Positions 27,739-35,737 of a stretch of 37,870 nt of DNA are shown here, one piece after another. Positions within the stretch are counted from its first letter, which is position 1; every line of letters begins with the position of its first letter. Location of the stretch: the NCBI GenBank assembly GCA_016188675.1, contig JACPHJ010000045.1, positions 1-37,870 of the forward strand, in the 5' to 3' direction. The notes under the pieces are model-generated. The model saw nothing but the letters and a program-made list of their open reading frames with translations, did no database searches and had not been told where the DNA came from. Position numbers and translations under genes: made by a program. Source of the DNA: Planctomycetota bacterium (GTDB taxonomy: Bacteria; Planctomycetota; Brocadiia; Brocadiales; Brocadiaceae).

Positions 27739-28818
27739 TTAAATCACCTTCAACTCTCTTTGTGAATTCTTTTTAAACCATTCGTGGTCGGGGTAACGAA
27801 AATCTCTAGGATCGTTTTCATCCCAGATCATCATCTTTCTGAATTGCCTCATTGTTAAGGATTGGTCATCTCTGTATTTTTTCGTGCGTTGCTCAATCTC
27901 TTTTTTTAGCTCTTCATTTTTTAACACCTGATTTTCTTTTATTGCAAGCGACTTGAATCGGTTTGATGAAGTATCAACAAAGGTAATTTCATTTATACTT
28001 ATTTCGCAACTTCCTAAACCGAGTGGTTTTCCGTGACCGATTTTATGTCTTAAAGGCCCGCGTAATGTATCTATTTCTAATGCCGCAAGTTGGATTTCTA
28101 CATTATCTTCCAGCGCAATGACGTAAATTAACAAGTTAAGTTCTTCCTGACTTAAATTTGAAAATTGAATATCAAAAGTAAAAACATGACCGGGCAGCAG
28201 TGCCTTAATTGGAAGCGCTCTTTTACGTAAATAATCAGAGAGAAGGAGTACGTCCTTTTTCCTTTTGGGTTGATGGAAATACAATTTGCGTGATTTCCAG
28301 TCCAATTCACCGGTATTTTGTGATAGGTAAAATGGTTCATGTCTCGTTCCGCAATTCGCAAGTAAAATCTGGAGTTCTACCGTATCTCCCCCCACAAGCA
28401 AATCTCCATCGCCTATACTGACATTACCTTTATGCACTTTTGCATTTTTTCCTTTCTCCATCATCCCAAAGATTCTACAAGGTGCGCACAACTGATTAAT
28501 ACGCTTACACCTTGCATATTCTTCAGGCACATCCTCGTTGTCTACGCAGAAACAACCCTTGCCTACAATCTCTGCCAGGGAACGAAACATGCCCTTAAGT
28601 GAAGTTCCTGGTATAACCGGACTGCCATTCTTCGTTAAAAAATTCTTTTCATTATTCCTGTTCTTACCGATGAACAGTGGTGTTAAATTTTTTAGTGTAC
28701 ATTTAAATGTCCCACTTTTCCCTTTAAATACCTCATGGCTTAGAGGCGGTTTTTTGTCGTGAACTTTTTCAACGGGAATCAACCGATAGGGATTCCAAAA
28801 TAGTTCTTCTTTAGGCAT
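27739..28818 (-). CDS. Cas7-like RAMP protein (TIGR03986-type)
   Basis: A 359-residue RAMP-superfamily subunit for the type III backbone. FKCTLKNLTPLFIGKN is the first RAMP strand; SPVIPGTSLKGMFRSLAEIV is the Gly-rich PG.SLKG..R motif; NQLCAPCRIFGMME has the paired Cys seen in this group; GHGKPLGLGSCEISI is the final Gly loop. The C-terminal tail (KKEIEQRTKKYRDDQSLTMRQFRKM) is longer than usual and helical. The fit to the TIGR03986 family is from memory. The start is at ATG 28818, sharing one base with the upstream csx19-like stop, so they are translationally coupled. Confidence 0.8.
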   Translation of the reverse strand: MPKEELFWNPYRLIPVEKVHDKKPPLSHEVFKGKSGTFKCTLKNLTPLFIGKNRNNEKNFLTKNGSPVIPGTSLKGMFRSLAEIVGKGCFCVDNEDVPEEYARCKRINQLCAPCRIFGMMEKGKNAKVHKGNVSIGDGDLLVGGDTVELQILLANCGTRHEPFYLSQNTGELDWKSRKLYFHQPKRKKDVLLLSDYLRKRALPIKALLPGHVFTFDIQFSNLSQEELNLLIYVIALEDNVEIQLAALEIDTLRGPLRHKIGHGKPLGLGSCEISINEITFVDTSSNRFKSLAIKENQVLKNEELKKEIEQRTKKYRDDQSLTMRQFRKMMIWDENDPRDFRYPDHEWFKKNSQRELKVI

Positions 28819-29345
28819 TATTGCTCCTCCGATATTGCCGTTAAGCTATGGTATCTGCTGAATTTTATTTCACCGACGTTGTTTGACCAATTTTCTACCT
28901 TGATGCAAACCCTGTTGCCTTTTATATCATTTTTCACGATTGGATAGGTAAATCTATGGGGAACTTGATGTTCTATCCATTCATTCGTCAGGACGCCATC
29001 TTTTATATACCTTCTTCCCCACAATATAAAACTAGTGTAGCTTTCTTTTAACTCATCCAAGTCTGCTGTGTAATCAATAAGATTTTGCGGAAGAGTACCG
29101 ACGCCTAAATAGACAACCCTTAACTTTTCGCCAAGTCTTCTCCATTTAATCTCACCTTCTTCTGAAAATATTCTCCCTTCCGTTGTTTGTTCAAACAGGC
29201 AGTCATCAAATTTAAATTCCTGAAAATACGCCTTCTCCAGTGTAAATGCAATAACAACAGGCGCTGTTTGCCATGTTTGGTTTTTTATTGTTTCGATAAA
29301 ATCCTGCCGTAACAGATCGTTGGTGTAAAGCATTGGTTTCTCCAT
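28818..29345 (-). CDS. csx19: Csx19-like (TIGR03984) CRISPR protein
   Basis: A 175-residue protein of the type III-D marker family Csx19. The pattern SYTSFILWGRRYIKDGVLTN followed by EWIEHQVPHRFTYPI matches the family's W.E..IP....YP region, and QTAPVVIAFTLEKAYFQEF forms the N-terminal strand pair. Its exact task in the complex is not settled. It sits between two RAMP genes with one-base overlaps at both ends, so it is a core part of the same message. Assigned from memory of the family and from context. Confidence 0.72.
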   Translation of the reverse strand: MEKPMLYTNDLLRQDFIETIKNQTWQTAPVVIAFTLEKAYFQEFKFDDCLFEQTTEGRIFSEEGEIKWRRLGEKLRVVYLGVGTLPQNLIDYTADLDELKESYTSFILWGRRYIKDGVLTNEWIEHQVPHRFTYPIVKNDIKGNRVCIKVENWSNNVGEIKFSRYHSLTAISEEQ

Positions 29346-30337
29346 TAATTCACCTCAGCAACAAATTCATCTATTTTTTGGGGCCACTTATCAGTTCTTA
29401 CAAATTGAACTAAATCGTTGACTGCTGGTTCCAGAAGGTTTTTCCATAATTCGGTTATTGTGTACTCATGCCGTAACCCTTTCTTTTCACATTCAGGCCA
29501 TGGCGTATCTTCTCCACCGTTTGTTTCCGTAAAAAAACCGTAGCTCTGTTTTTCCTGTTCAGTGCAATGAGCAACGATGCCAGATAATTTGCGAAGAGGC
29601 ATGTTATAGGAAATAATTTTAAAATTCTTTATCTCTGCCTTAATCTTTCCAAGTCCACGGCTCTTACCAAAACCTATTCTTATAAGACCATCTTCCATGT
29701 CTCTAAAAACCAACCCGATCAATCCCAGTTGCCAACGCTCGAAGTTCCTAATGTCTACGGACGTTTCAAAATCGCCTTTTGTTAATACCTCGAAGTCGTA
29801 TTTCGCTCCTCCGGCTGTGCCACCCGTTAGCCTGTCTATGGCGATACCATCGCGTATCTCAAGTCGATGTTGGCCTTCAGACTCCTTCGTTAAATAAGCG
29901 TCAGACGTTGCCAATCTACCAATATATTTATGTGATCCAAAAAGACGGCAAACGGGGCACGAAATGTTGTACATTTTTGCCGAAATAATTGTTCTGCTTT
30001 TGTTTCCCTCTTTATCCTTTTCCTTTACTCTCAGGCCGCAGGCCGCTTGTGCTTTCTCGTCCGGCGTCAAGTCGTTTTTCTTACTATCAATATATGGCAG
30101 ACAAACCGGTACTTTATTATCTCCCAGGGTTCTGCATATCTTTTCGGCGTATGCCCTCAGCATACCCTTTATGGAACTTCCCGGTATAAAAGGAAACTCT
30201 TTTTCTCCAAATTTATACGTGCGCATAAATGACATATCCGTGCCGCCCACGGTTGCTTGCCCTGACTTAATGAGTAAAGGATCTAAGGGAGCTATTTTAA
30301 AACTAATGTGAGCGCTATTAATTAACTTCTTTAACAT
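29345..30337 (-). CDS. Cas7-like RAMP protein (Csm3/Csx7 type)
   Basis: A 330-residue RAMP subunit. AHISFKIAPLDPLLIKSGQ is the first strand; PFIPGSSIKGMLRAYAEKI is the Gly-rich motif; SCPVCRLFGSHKYIGRLATSDAYL has the Cys pair and Asp-rich turn; GFGKSRGLGKIKAEIKN is the final Gly loop. Members form the crRNA-binding filament and some cut target RNA through an Asp in a thumb loop. GGTDMSFMRTYK (about residues 31-42) carries a candidate Asp. It overlaps the upstream RAMP gene by 20 bp. Confidence 0.85.
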   Translation of the reverse strand: MLKKLINSAHISFKIAPLDPLLIKSGQATVGGTDMSFMRTYKFGEKEFPFIPGSSIKGMLRAYAEKICRTLGDNKVPVCLPYIDSKKNDLTPDEKAQAACGLRVKEKDKEGNKSRTIISAKMYNISCPVCRLFGSHKYIGRLATSDAYLTKESEGQHRLEIRDGIAIDRLTGGTAGGAKYDFEVLTKGDFETSVDIRNFERWQLGLIGLVFRDMEDGLIRIGFGKSRGLGKIKAEIKNFKIISYNMPLRKLSGIVAHCTEQEKQSYGFFTETNGGEDTPWPECEKKGLRHEYTITELWKNLLEPAVNDLVQFVRTDKWPQKIDEFVAEVN

Positions 30338-31169
30338 TGCTTGCCCCTCCTTTTATCAAGGCTAATTGTAGCTTATTATTAAAAAAAGAATTATCCTGCT
30401 CCATTTTTTTATTTAATAAATGATTTTTAAGTTGCTCAGGGTTTGCATAATCCAGTGTTTCCACTTTTTGTAAGGTAAGTTTGGCTTTTCCCATTCCTCT
30501 GGAAGTAAATCCACCAATACGCAGGCCATTTTCCCATTCAGAGATCACGGCGGCTATTAACGCAATTTCATTATCTTCATAGTTTTGTATTTCAATGGCA
30601 AAGGAAAATGCTGCTCCTCTGGGCACAACTTCATAATCATATTTTGCCTGATCTATAGCAGTCTCCGAATCCCTATCGATACTTACCCCGTCTCTTATTA
30701 AAACGTTCCCGGCCCAGTCTTCCAACTTTGCATCAGAGAAAAATATACGCGATGCAGACATCGGTGATCCAAATATTTTACAGATGTCGCAGGTGTTTTT
30801 ATTTATCCAATCCCACATATTTTTTTCTGCACCTTCACTATTTTTTTTCAATTCATCCAATTCTTTCTTTGTGTTTTCATTGTTTCTGTAATTTTCATCA
30901 CTAATACAAAATTTATCGTTTATATTGCTCAAGGATAAATCAAAAAAACATGCCCACAATTCAAAATGTTCGGCCAGTTTCTCAGCCGTTGATCGAAAGA
31001 TACCCTTTAATGTTGAACCAGGTAAGACGGGAATGCCGTCAAAATCTTTTAATACTCCCATCTTTGTGCCAAGGGTTCCAGTATTTCCAGAACCGATGTG
31101 AAAAGCCGTTTCAAAATCCAGCCTTCCAGATGCCTTAATTTTATTTTTAAAAGACCCGCAATTTTTCAT
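30318..31169 (-). CDS. Cas7-like RAMP protein (Csx7 type)
   Basis: A 283-residue RAMP subunit. ASGRLDFETAFHIGSGNTG begins the fold; LKDFDGIPVLPGSTLKGIFR contains the Asp often catalytic in Csm3/Csx7 proteins and the PGSTLKG motif; NTCDICKIFGSPMSASRIFF has paired Cys; LRIGGFTSRGMGKAKLTLQ is the Gly loop. This resembles the SSO1426/Csx7 family (recalled, not searched). Tight overlaps with genes on both sides show one operon. Confidence 0.86.
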   Translation of the reverse strand: MKNCGSFKNKIKASGRLDFETAFHIGSGNTGTLGTKMGVLKDFDGIPVLPGSTLKGIFRSTAEKLAEHFELWACFFDLSLSNINDKFCISDENYRNNENTKKELDELKKNSEGAEKNMWDWINKNTCDICKIFGSPMSASRIFFSDAKLEDWAGNVLIRDGVSIDRDSETAIDQAKYDYEVVPRGAAFSFAIEIQNYEDNEIALIAAVISEWENGLRIGGFTSRGMGKAKLTLQKVETLDYANPEQLKNHLLNKKMEQDNSFFNNKLQLALIKGGASNVKEVN

Positions 31170-31675
31170 TATTCCCGGCCCCTTTCCTTAAGTGCTTTAT
31201 AAAAATAGTGGCAATTAAAATGTTCAAAAAAAGTCCCGATCAGTTCATTTACCGCCTTATCCACCAGACTATTATTCTCTTTTCTTGCCTTTTTTTTGCC
31301 GATTTTATCGGAATGGCTTGCCTCATCATCAAAGATACCCGACCCAGATGCATCTCTATAGCCTGAGAGTTCCTTAACGACACATCTTCGAAGGGAATTG
31401 CCGCTATCCGCATCATCAAAGATAACGCTGTGCAAAAAATCCCAAAATGCCTTGTTCCTCTCATTGGTATTTTTACTTCTTTGTTGATCACAAAGCTTTT
31501 TTAACTCATTTAATCCACCAGCCTGGATGATCGCTGGTATCGAATTCAACTGACTGCCCTTGACCTGTTTAAATTTGTCAAGAAAGCAATCAACCATATT
31601 ACAGGCAAATACCCTTAACTCTTTGTCCTGAAATATGAGAAAACGCTTGGAAGTTAAATATTTATCAATTGCCAT
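31169..31675 (-). CDS. Type III small subunit (Cas11/Csm2-like), copy 2
   Basis: A 168-residue helical protein from ATG at 31675 (MAIDKYLTSKRFLIF); the frame opens at 31690, inside the upstream gene's end. It is helical, with a final FFEHFNCHYFYKALKER. The C-terminal CHYFYK pattern matches the CHYLYG of the preceding gene, suggesting that both are small-subunit paralogs. A charged internal stretch (HSDKIGKKKARKENN) is extra. Small subunits line the RNA duplex in type III complexes. No motif proves the family, so the call rests on size, helix content and position next to csx10 and cas7. Confidence 0.6.
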   Translation of the reverse strand: MAIDKYLTSKRFLIFQDKELRVFACNMVDCFLDKFKQVKGSQLNSIPAIIQAGGLNELKKLCDQQRSKNTNERNKAFWDFLHSVIFDDADSGNSLRRCVVKELSGYRDASGSGIFDDEASHSDKIGKKKARKENNSLVDKAVNELIGTFFEHFNCHYFYKALKERGRE

Positions 31676-32093
31676 TTTGTTTCTTTCCATCCTCTTTTAT
31701 TGTCTTCCCGTATAAGTAGTGACAAACAACCTGGTTAACCCAACCTCTCGCCAATCGCAATTTAATATCTAAACAACTATCGGCGTCGTCCTTGCTAAGT
31801 TCTTCGGCCTTTTTCTCCAATTCCTCCAACTGTGATATTAGTTTAGGGCCTATTCTGATCCATTTATTTTTTGTATCTTTACCGGTTTGCCTTTTTACAT
31901 AATTGATTATTTCGGAAAACCGCGAGGTTGTTGCCGTCAACGTTTCAAGTCCTCTTGCCTGTGTCTTCTCAAGTTCGCAATCAACCATCATTTTCGCGGC
32001 CTCTTTTGACTTGCCATAATACCCTTCCAAAAATATGTCTATCTCCTTTGATATCCTGGGATTTATTATTTTGGCATTAAAATTTGTCTGCAT
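31665..32093 (-). CDS. Type III small subunit (Cas11/Csm2-like), copy 1
   Basis: A 142-residue all-helical protein (KEIDIFLEGYYGKSKEAAKM, then LEELEKKAEELSKDD), ending in LARGWVNQVVCHYLYGKTIK. Its size, heptad-like composition and CHYLY ending fit Csm2-like small subunits of type III-D. It shares one base with the csx10 stop upstream and overlaps the next small-subunit gene by 11 bp. Two tandem small-subunit genes are unusual. Confidence 0.65.
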   Translation of the reverse strand: MQTNFNAKIINPRISKEIDIFLEGYYGKSKEAAKMMVDCELEKTQARGLETLTATTSRFSEIINYVKRQTGKDTKNKWIRIGPKLISQLEELEKKAEELSKDDADSCLDIKLRLARGWVNQVVCHYLYGKTIKEDGKKQNGN

Positions 32094-33277
32094 TATAGAT
32101 CCTCCATTTCAGTATGAAACGAATTGCAAACTGATATTTGCCCAAAACCTTCGTCAATTCTTAGGCCGATTCCACTTTTATTTAATTTTTTTAAATATAC
32201 CGTTAAACCTGATACGTCACTTCCCACATATTTAAATAAGAATACGCTTCCCATTGAGATTGCAATATCGTCAGACTTGGCCAGTTTCCATGCGTTATTC
32301 CACCCTTTGATTTTTTGCATTTTTATGATTTTTAATACGGGTGAAATTTCTGGAAAGTCTGGGTTGAAGTCATACATGGGTCGCAAGAATTTATCAAGAA
32401 GAATGGCGTGAGATTCCAGGTTAATGGAAAAATATATGCCCTCCGGTAGGTTTGACTTGGTAATGGCTTGGTATTTTTGTTTGAAAGAAACATCCCACTT
32501 GGGCAAATCAAAGGATGTTTCCTCTGTTTCCTGAATAGACAATTTAACCTCTCCAAGTCCTCTACTCTTATTTCGTCCTATAAAAAGCGAGTCAGAGGAA
32601 AGGTTTTGTAATAACGAAAGTTGTTCTTCAGATAAATATGTGCAACCATTAAAATGTTGAGTATAAAATTCCTTATTTTTCCCTTGGTTTGTTTTAATGG
32701 AAACCTTTTGTAAATCGGCAATAACTTGGTTGGTAAAAAATATGTTAGACGCCACCGTGCCGGTATGTCTGTCAATGCCGGTATGTCTGGCGAACAAAAG
32801 AACGGTATCCACTTTTGCTGGATTGTTAATGGACCTGTTCCAAAATCCGGGAAAAACCCTTAAGTCTTGTCTGCACTTTTTACAGAAATGGGCACTCACA
32901 TATTTCCCCAGCAATCTTTTAGCGAGTTTATCTGCTAAATCGTCATTGACGCCATGCCCTACTTGGTCTTCATAATTCGTGCGCTTAAACCCGGAATTAT
33001 TTTTACAACTAAGGGCTGTAAAAGGCAAAATTGCAGAAACATTTGATTCCTGCTCATCAGCGGGATAGAGATTCGGATAATTTATTGAACCGAAAGAAAA
33101 CAAGTCTTTAAAAGAATCATCCTTCGGACTTCCGCCCAAGCGTAAATGTTTCATTGCCAGCGCTCCGCGTAATGTGCTTCCCGGTATATGCGATAAACTT
33201 TTTGGCGTGTTTGACTGCCGGTTTTCCTGGATCATTATAGGAGATAGTAATTTTGCTGATATTTTGTAGTATTTCAT
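32093..33277 (-). CDS. csx10: Csx10-like Cas5 RAMP protein (type III-D)
   Basis: A 394-residue RAMP protein. YKISAKLLSPIMIQENRQSN, then LSHIPGSTLRGALAMKHLR, is the classic Csx10/Cas5 opening with PGSTLRG. FCKKCRQDLRVFPGFW is a Cys-pair segment, ARHTGIDRHTGTVASN is a recognised Csx10-type motif, and LFIGRNKSRGLGEVKLSI is the Gly loop. A second RAMP-like half ends GLRIDEGFGQISV. In type III-D this subunit holds the 5' handle of the crRNA. It overlaps the upstream RAMP gene by 4 bp. Confidence 0.83.
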   Translation of the reverse strand: MKYYKISAKLLSPIMIQENRQSNTPKSLSHIPGSTLRGALAMKHLRLGGSPKDDSFKDLFSFGSINYPNLYPADEQESNVSAILPFTALSCKNNSGFKRTNYEDQVGHGVNDDLADKLAKRLLGKYVSAHFCKKCRQDLRVFPGFWNRSINNPAKVDTVLLFARHTGIDRHTGTVASNIFFTNQVIADLQKVSIKTNQGKNKEFYTQHFNGCTYLSEEQLSLLQNLSSDSLFIGRNKSRGLGEVKLSIQETEETSFDLPKWDVSFKQKYQAITKSNLPEGIYFSINLESHAILLDKFLRPMYDFNPDFPEISPVLKIIKMQKIKGWNNAWKLAKSDDIAISMGSVFLFKYVGSDVSGLTVYLKKLNKSGIGLRIDEGFGQISVCNSFHTEMEDL

Positions 33278-33996
33278 GATATACCCTTAATTTCTTTGTA
33301 ATCATCAGAGTTTAAATATTCAAAAATTCTATCCTGGTTAACGATTCTTTGGTTATAGGTAATGAGGTTAACTTTCGTATTTACCGCGCCAGAACCGCTA
33401 CTTTTATCACTACAAATTTTATCCATCAATAATATTCCGGCTATTAATATGCAATACGAGAAAGGTGGATCGTCTGAAACAATTTGGCATAAATCGTTGT
33501 GATACCCGTCAATGGTGGTAGTGAATTCCGTTGGTTCTGTATATTCCGAGCTAAACAGGTGTTTTTCTTTGGCGGTTCCTAACAAACGATTAACATGAAT
33601 CCTCGTGCGAGAACTAACACGCAACGCAGGACGAGCATCTAAAAGGTTTAACTGTTCTTCGTTTAACCTGGCGTCACGGAAGAAGAGATTCCCTTCCTCA
33701 AAGCAATTACCAAAAATGGCGTCTACGGGTGATGCAACTTTACTTAGTTCGGTGAACGAATCGCTGTGAATAAGTTTTTTGTCATGTGGGTTTGTGGGTG
33801 GCGGAAAATTTAACGTAGAGGACAACTTTTCACAGTTTCCTCTTATGATTCCTTTTAACGTGCTTCCGGGAATAAAGGGTAAATTCCGGGCATCTTTTCT
33901 TATCAAACGATTGGCAAATAATCCACCCTCGCCGGATCCAGCATGCCATTTTGAAATAAGGGTGATGGTGTAGTTTATATGTATTTTGTGAGACAT
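33274..33996 (-). CDS. Cas7-like RAMP protein (Csm3 type)
   Basis: A 240-residue RAMP subunit. INYTITLISKWHAGSGEGG, then NLPFIPGSTLKGIIRGNCEK, is the N-terminal RAMP signature; AIFGNCFEEGNLFFRDARL is the middle segment; ALRVSSRTRIHVNRLLGTAK is the thumb region; SSGSGAVNTKVNLI replaces the usual Gly loop. It is the first gene after cas10 and shorter than the other Cas7-like proteins here. Gap to cas10 is 22 bp. Confidence 0.82.
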   Translation of the reverse strand: MSHKIHINYTITLISKWHAGSGEGGLFANRLIRKDARNLPFIPGSTLKGIIRGNCEKLSSTLNFPPPTNPHDKKLIHSDSFTELSKVASPVDAIFGNCFEEGNLFFRDARLNEEQLNLLDARPALRVSSRTRIHVNRLLGTAKEKHLFSSEYTEPTEFTTTIDGYHNDLCQIVSDDPPFSYCILIAGILLMDKICSDKSSGSGAVNTKVNLITYNQRIVNQDRIFEYLNSDDYKEIKGIS

Positions 33997-34018
33997 ACGC
34001 TTTTCTCCTAATTATATT

Positions 34019-35587
34019 TTAGGGTGTTTTTATAAATTCCGTAAGTTCGACAATGTCCATCAATGCTGTGGAATCATATTTGTCATCATTCTGTTTCCGC
34101 CAAAGTATTTCTCCATTCGAGCAACCAAACTTCCTTAAAGCCTCAGCTATTTCACGGCGTTGATCATAATTTAATCGCGTAAATGTACGTAAATACTCAA
34201 GTACACCATTTATTTTACCCAGAGCTGGGGCGCAACCCAATTGTCTCAGTTTTGTGGAAGGTATCCCGCTTTTTAAAAGATTATTTGCTGAGTTCCACAA
34301 CATCTCCAATTCACTTAGAGAGTAAGGCTTTTGATATAACTTTAAATATCTTCGATCAGATTGTGAATGATAGTGGCCTTCTATTGTGAGATGATTTAAT
34401 CTGCTACTTATAACGTCAATTTGATTAAAGTTTGAAGCCAAATGGTAGTCTATGTATGGCTGGTTTGTTTTATCGTTTTGATTATCGATTTTGTTTCTAC
34501 GCGATTTCTTTGCCGATTTTAATAACTCATCGGCCTGGTTAAGCATAATAGAAAAAGGTGTATGAGATTTTCCAAATGATATGCCAAGCGATATTGTCAG
34601 GTTAAGGTTGTCAAATTGCCCGGTTAATAACGATTTATCACATTCTTTTAGCCTTTTATTACTCTCCTCAGTAAACTTTTTAGCAACAGAAATAGCAAAA
34701 GGAATAGCGGTATCAGCTGCTAAATATACCAGTAAATCATCTCCGCCCAGAAGCAGTATTGCTGCGGGTAAAACATTATTAACCGGTTTACAAATCTCAA
34801 CAATTGCCTCCATACATGCTGTTCGTATCGACTGCTCAACCGTATTTGATATGATTTTGTATTGTTCCCTTTTGCTGATATTTTGAAAAATATTTCCCAT
34901 GTCATTGCCATCGGCGTAAACAAGCGCAGTATAGCCTTTTTTAGCGACACATCCATTCCCTATTTCTTCAAAATCAGTAGGGAGCGCACAATTAATATTC
35001 TTTTTTTTCATAAAATTCGAAAATTCTTTCCACAATCCTTTTTCCTTATTTTGTCCATAGTCTATTTTCCGCGCACAGACTAAGCATAAAGCATGCATAT
35101 CCGTATCGTTGTTATAATATTTTTTAAATATGCTTGCCTCTTCTGAACAACTTTCACACTCTCTTATGAATCCGGTATGAATTGGCAAAGTATAACAAAA
35201 AGGATTTTCATCTTTATCTTGCTCCAACGAAATCAGGGCTTTTCTTAAGGATTCATCATATTTATCCTCCAAATATTCGGCAAAACCACAAACTAAACTG
35301 AAACCACCTTTTGATTCTTCTGAAACGTATGCTTTTAATGTTGAAAGAGCTTCTTCTAAATCCTTTTTTCCCGCTTCCACTATAAAATGACCCGCGCCCC
35401 CTCCGGCAAACACCTTATCGGCGGTCAGTTTTGGAGAATGTAAAAGAAAATTGCAAATAAAATCCTCGTTAATCTCCTTTAAAAGAGCACTGGCTCCTCG
35501 GATTTCAACGAGCTTCTCCGTCCCAAAGACATACTCTTTAATACTCGGAATATCTACAACAACCAAATATTTGCGTTTGCTATTCAT
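34019..35587 (-). CDS. cas10: Cas10 (Csm1/Cmr2-type), GGDD present, HD absent
   Basis: A 522-residue protein. The frame is open to 35647, but ATG at 35587 with GGAGAG just upstream is the likely start, giving MNSKRKYLVVVDIPSIKEYV. Palm 1 begins at once, so no HD nuclease domain is present. A zinc-binding insert has C144/C147 and C168/C171. Palm 2 has YADGNDMG (D226) and the intact GGDD (281-284) needed to make cyclic oligoadenylate from ATP. A helical C-terminal domain follows. The protein is shorter than many Cas10 proteins because HD is missing. It should be the large subunit of the type III-D complex and signal by cOA rather than cut DNA. Confidence 0.93.
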   Translation of the reverse strand: MNSKRKYLVVVDIPSIKEYVFGTEKLVEIRGASALLKEINEDFICNFLLHSPKLTADKVFAGGGAGHFIVEAGKKDLEEALSTLKAYVSEESKGGFSLVCGFAEYLEDKYDESLRKALISLEQDKDENPFCYTLPIHTGFIRECESCSEEASIFKKYYNNDTDMHALCLVCARKIDYGQNKEKGLWKEFSNFMKKKNINCALPTDFEEIGNGCVAKKGYTALVYADGNDMGNIFQNISKREQYKIISNTVEQSIRTACMEAIVEICKPVNNVLPAAILLLGGDDLLVYLAADTAIPFAISVAKKFTEESNKRLKECDKSLLTGQFDNLNLTISLGISFGKSHTPFSIMLNQADELLKSAKKSRRNKIDNQNDKTNQPYIDYHLASNFNQIDVISSRLNHLTIEGHYHSQSDRRYLKLYQKPYSLSELEMLWNSANNLLKSGIPSTKLRQLGCAPALGKINGVLEYLRTFTRLNYDQRREIAEALRKFGCSNGEILWRKQNDDKYDSTALMDIVELTEFIKTP

Positions 35588-35639
35588 TTTTCTCTCCATA
35601 AACCTGAGCTGTTTCCATAATGCCCGTATCAAGAACCTA

Positions 35640-35690
35640 CAAAACACACCCCTGCACCCCTCTTTTTAGAGGGGAAAATAATAACCCTTT
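35640..35690. repeat. CACCCCTGCACCCCTC repeat between cas6 and cas10
   Basis: ACACACCCCTGCACCCCTCT followed by AGAGGGGA, an inverted piece of the GC-rich family. It fills the 90-bp gap between the two cas genes, the only sizeable gap in the operon apart from the one before the membrane-protein gene. Confidence 0.55.
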
Positions 35691-35737
35691 TATCTTCTCT
35701 GTTCCACGTTCTCTGTTTTCACCGTGTCCTCTGTGGC

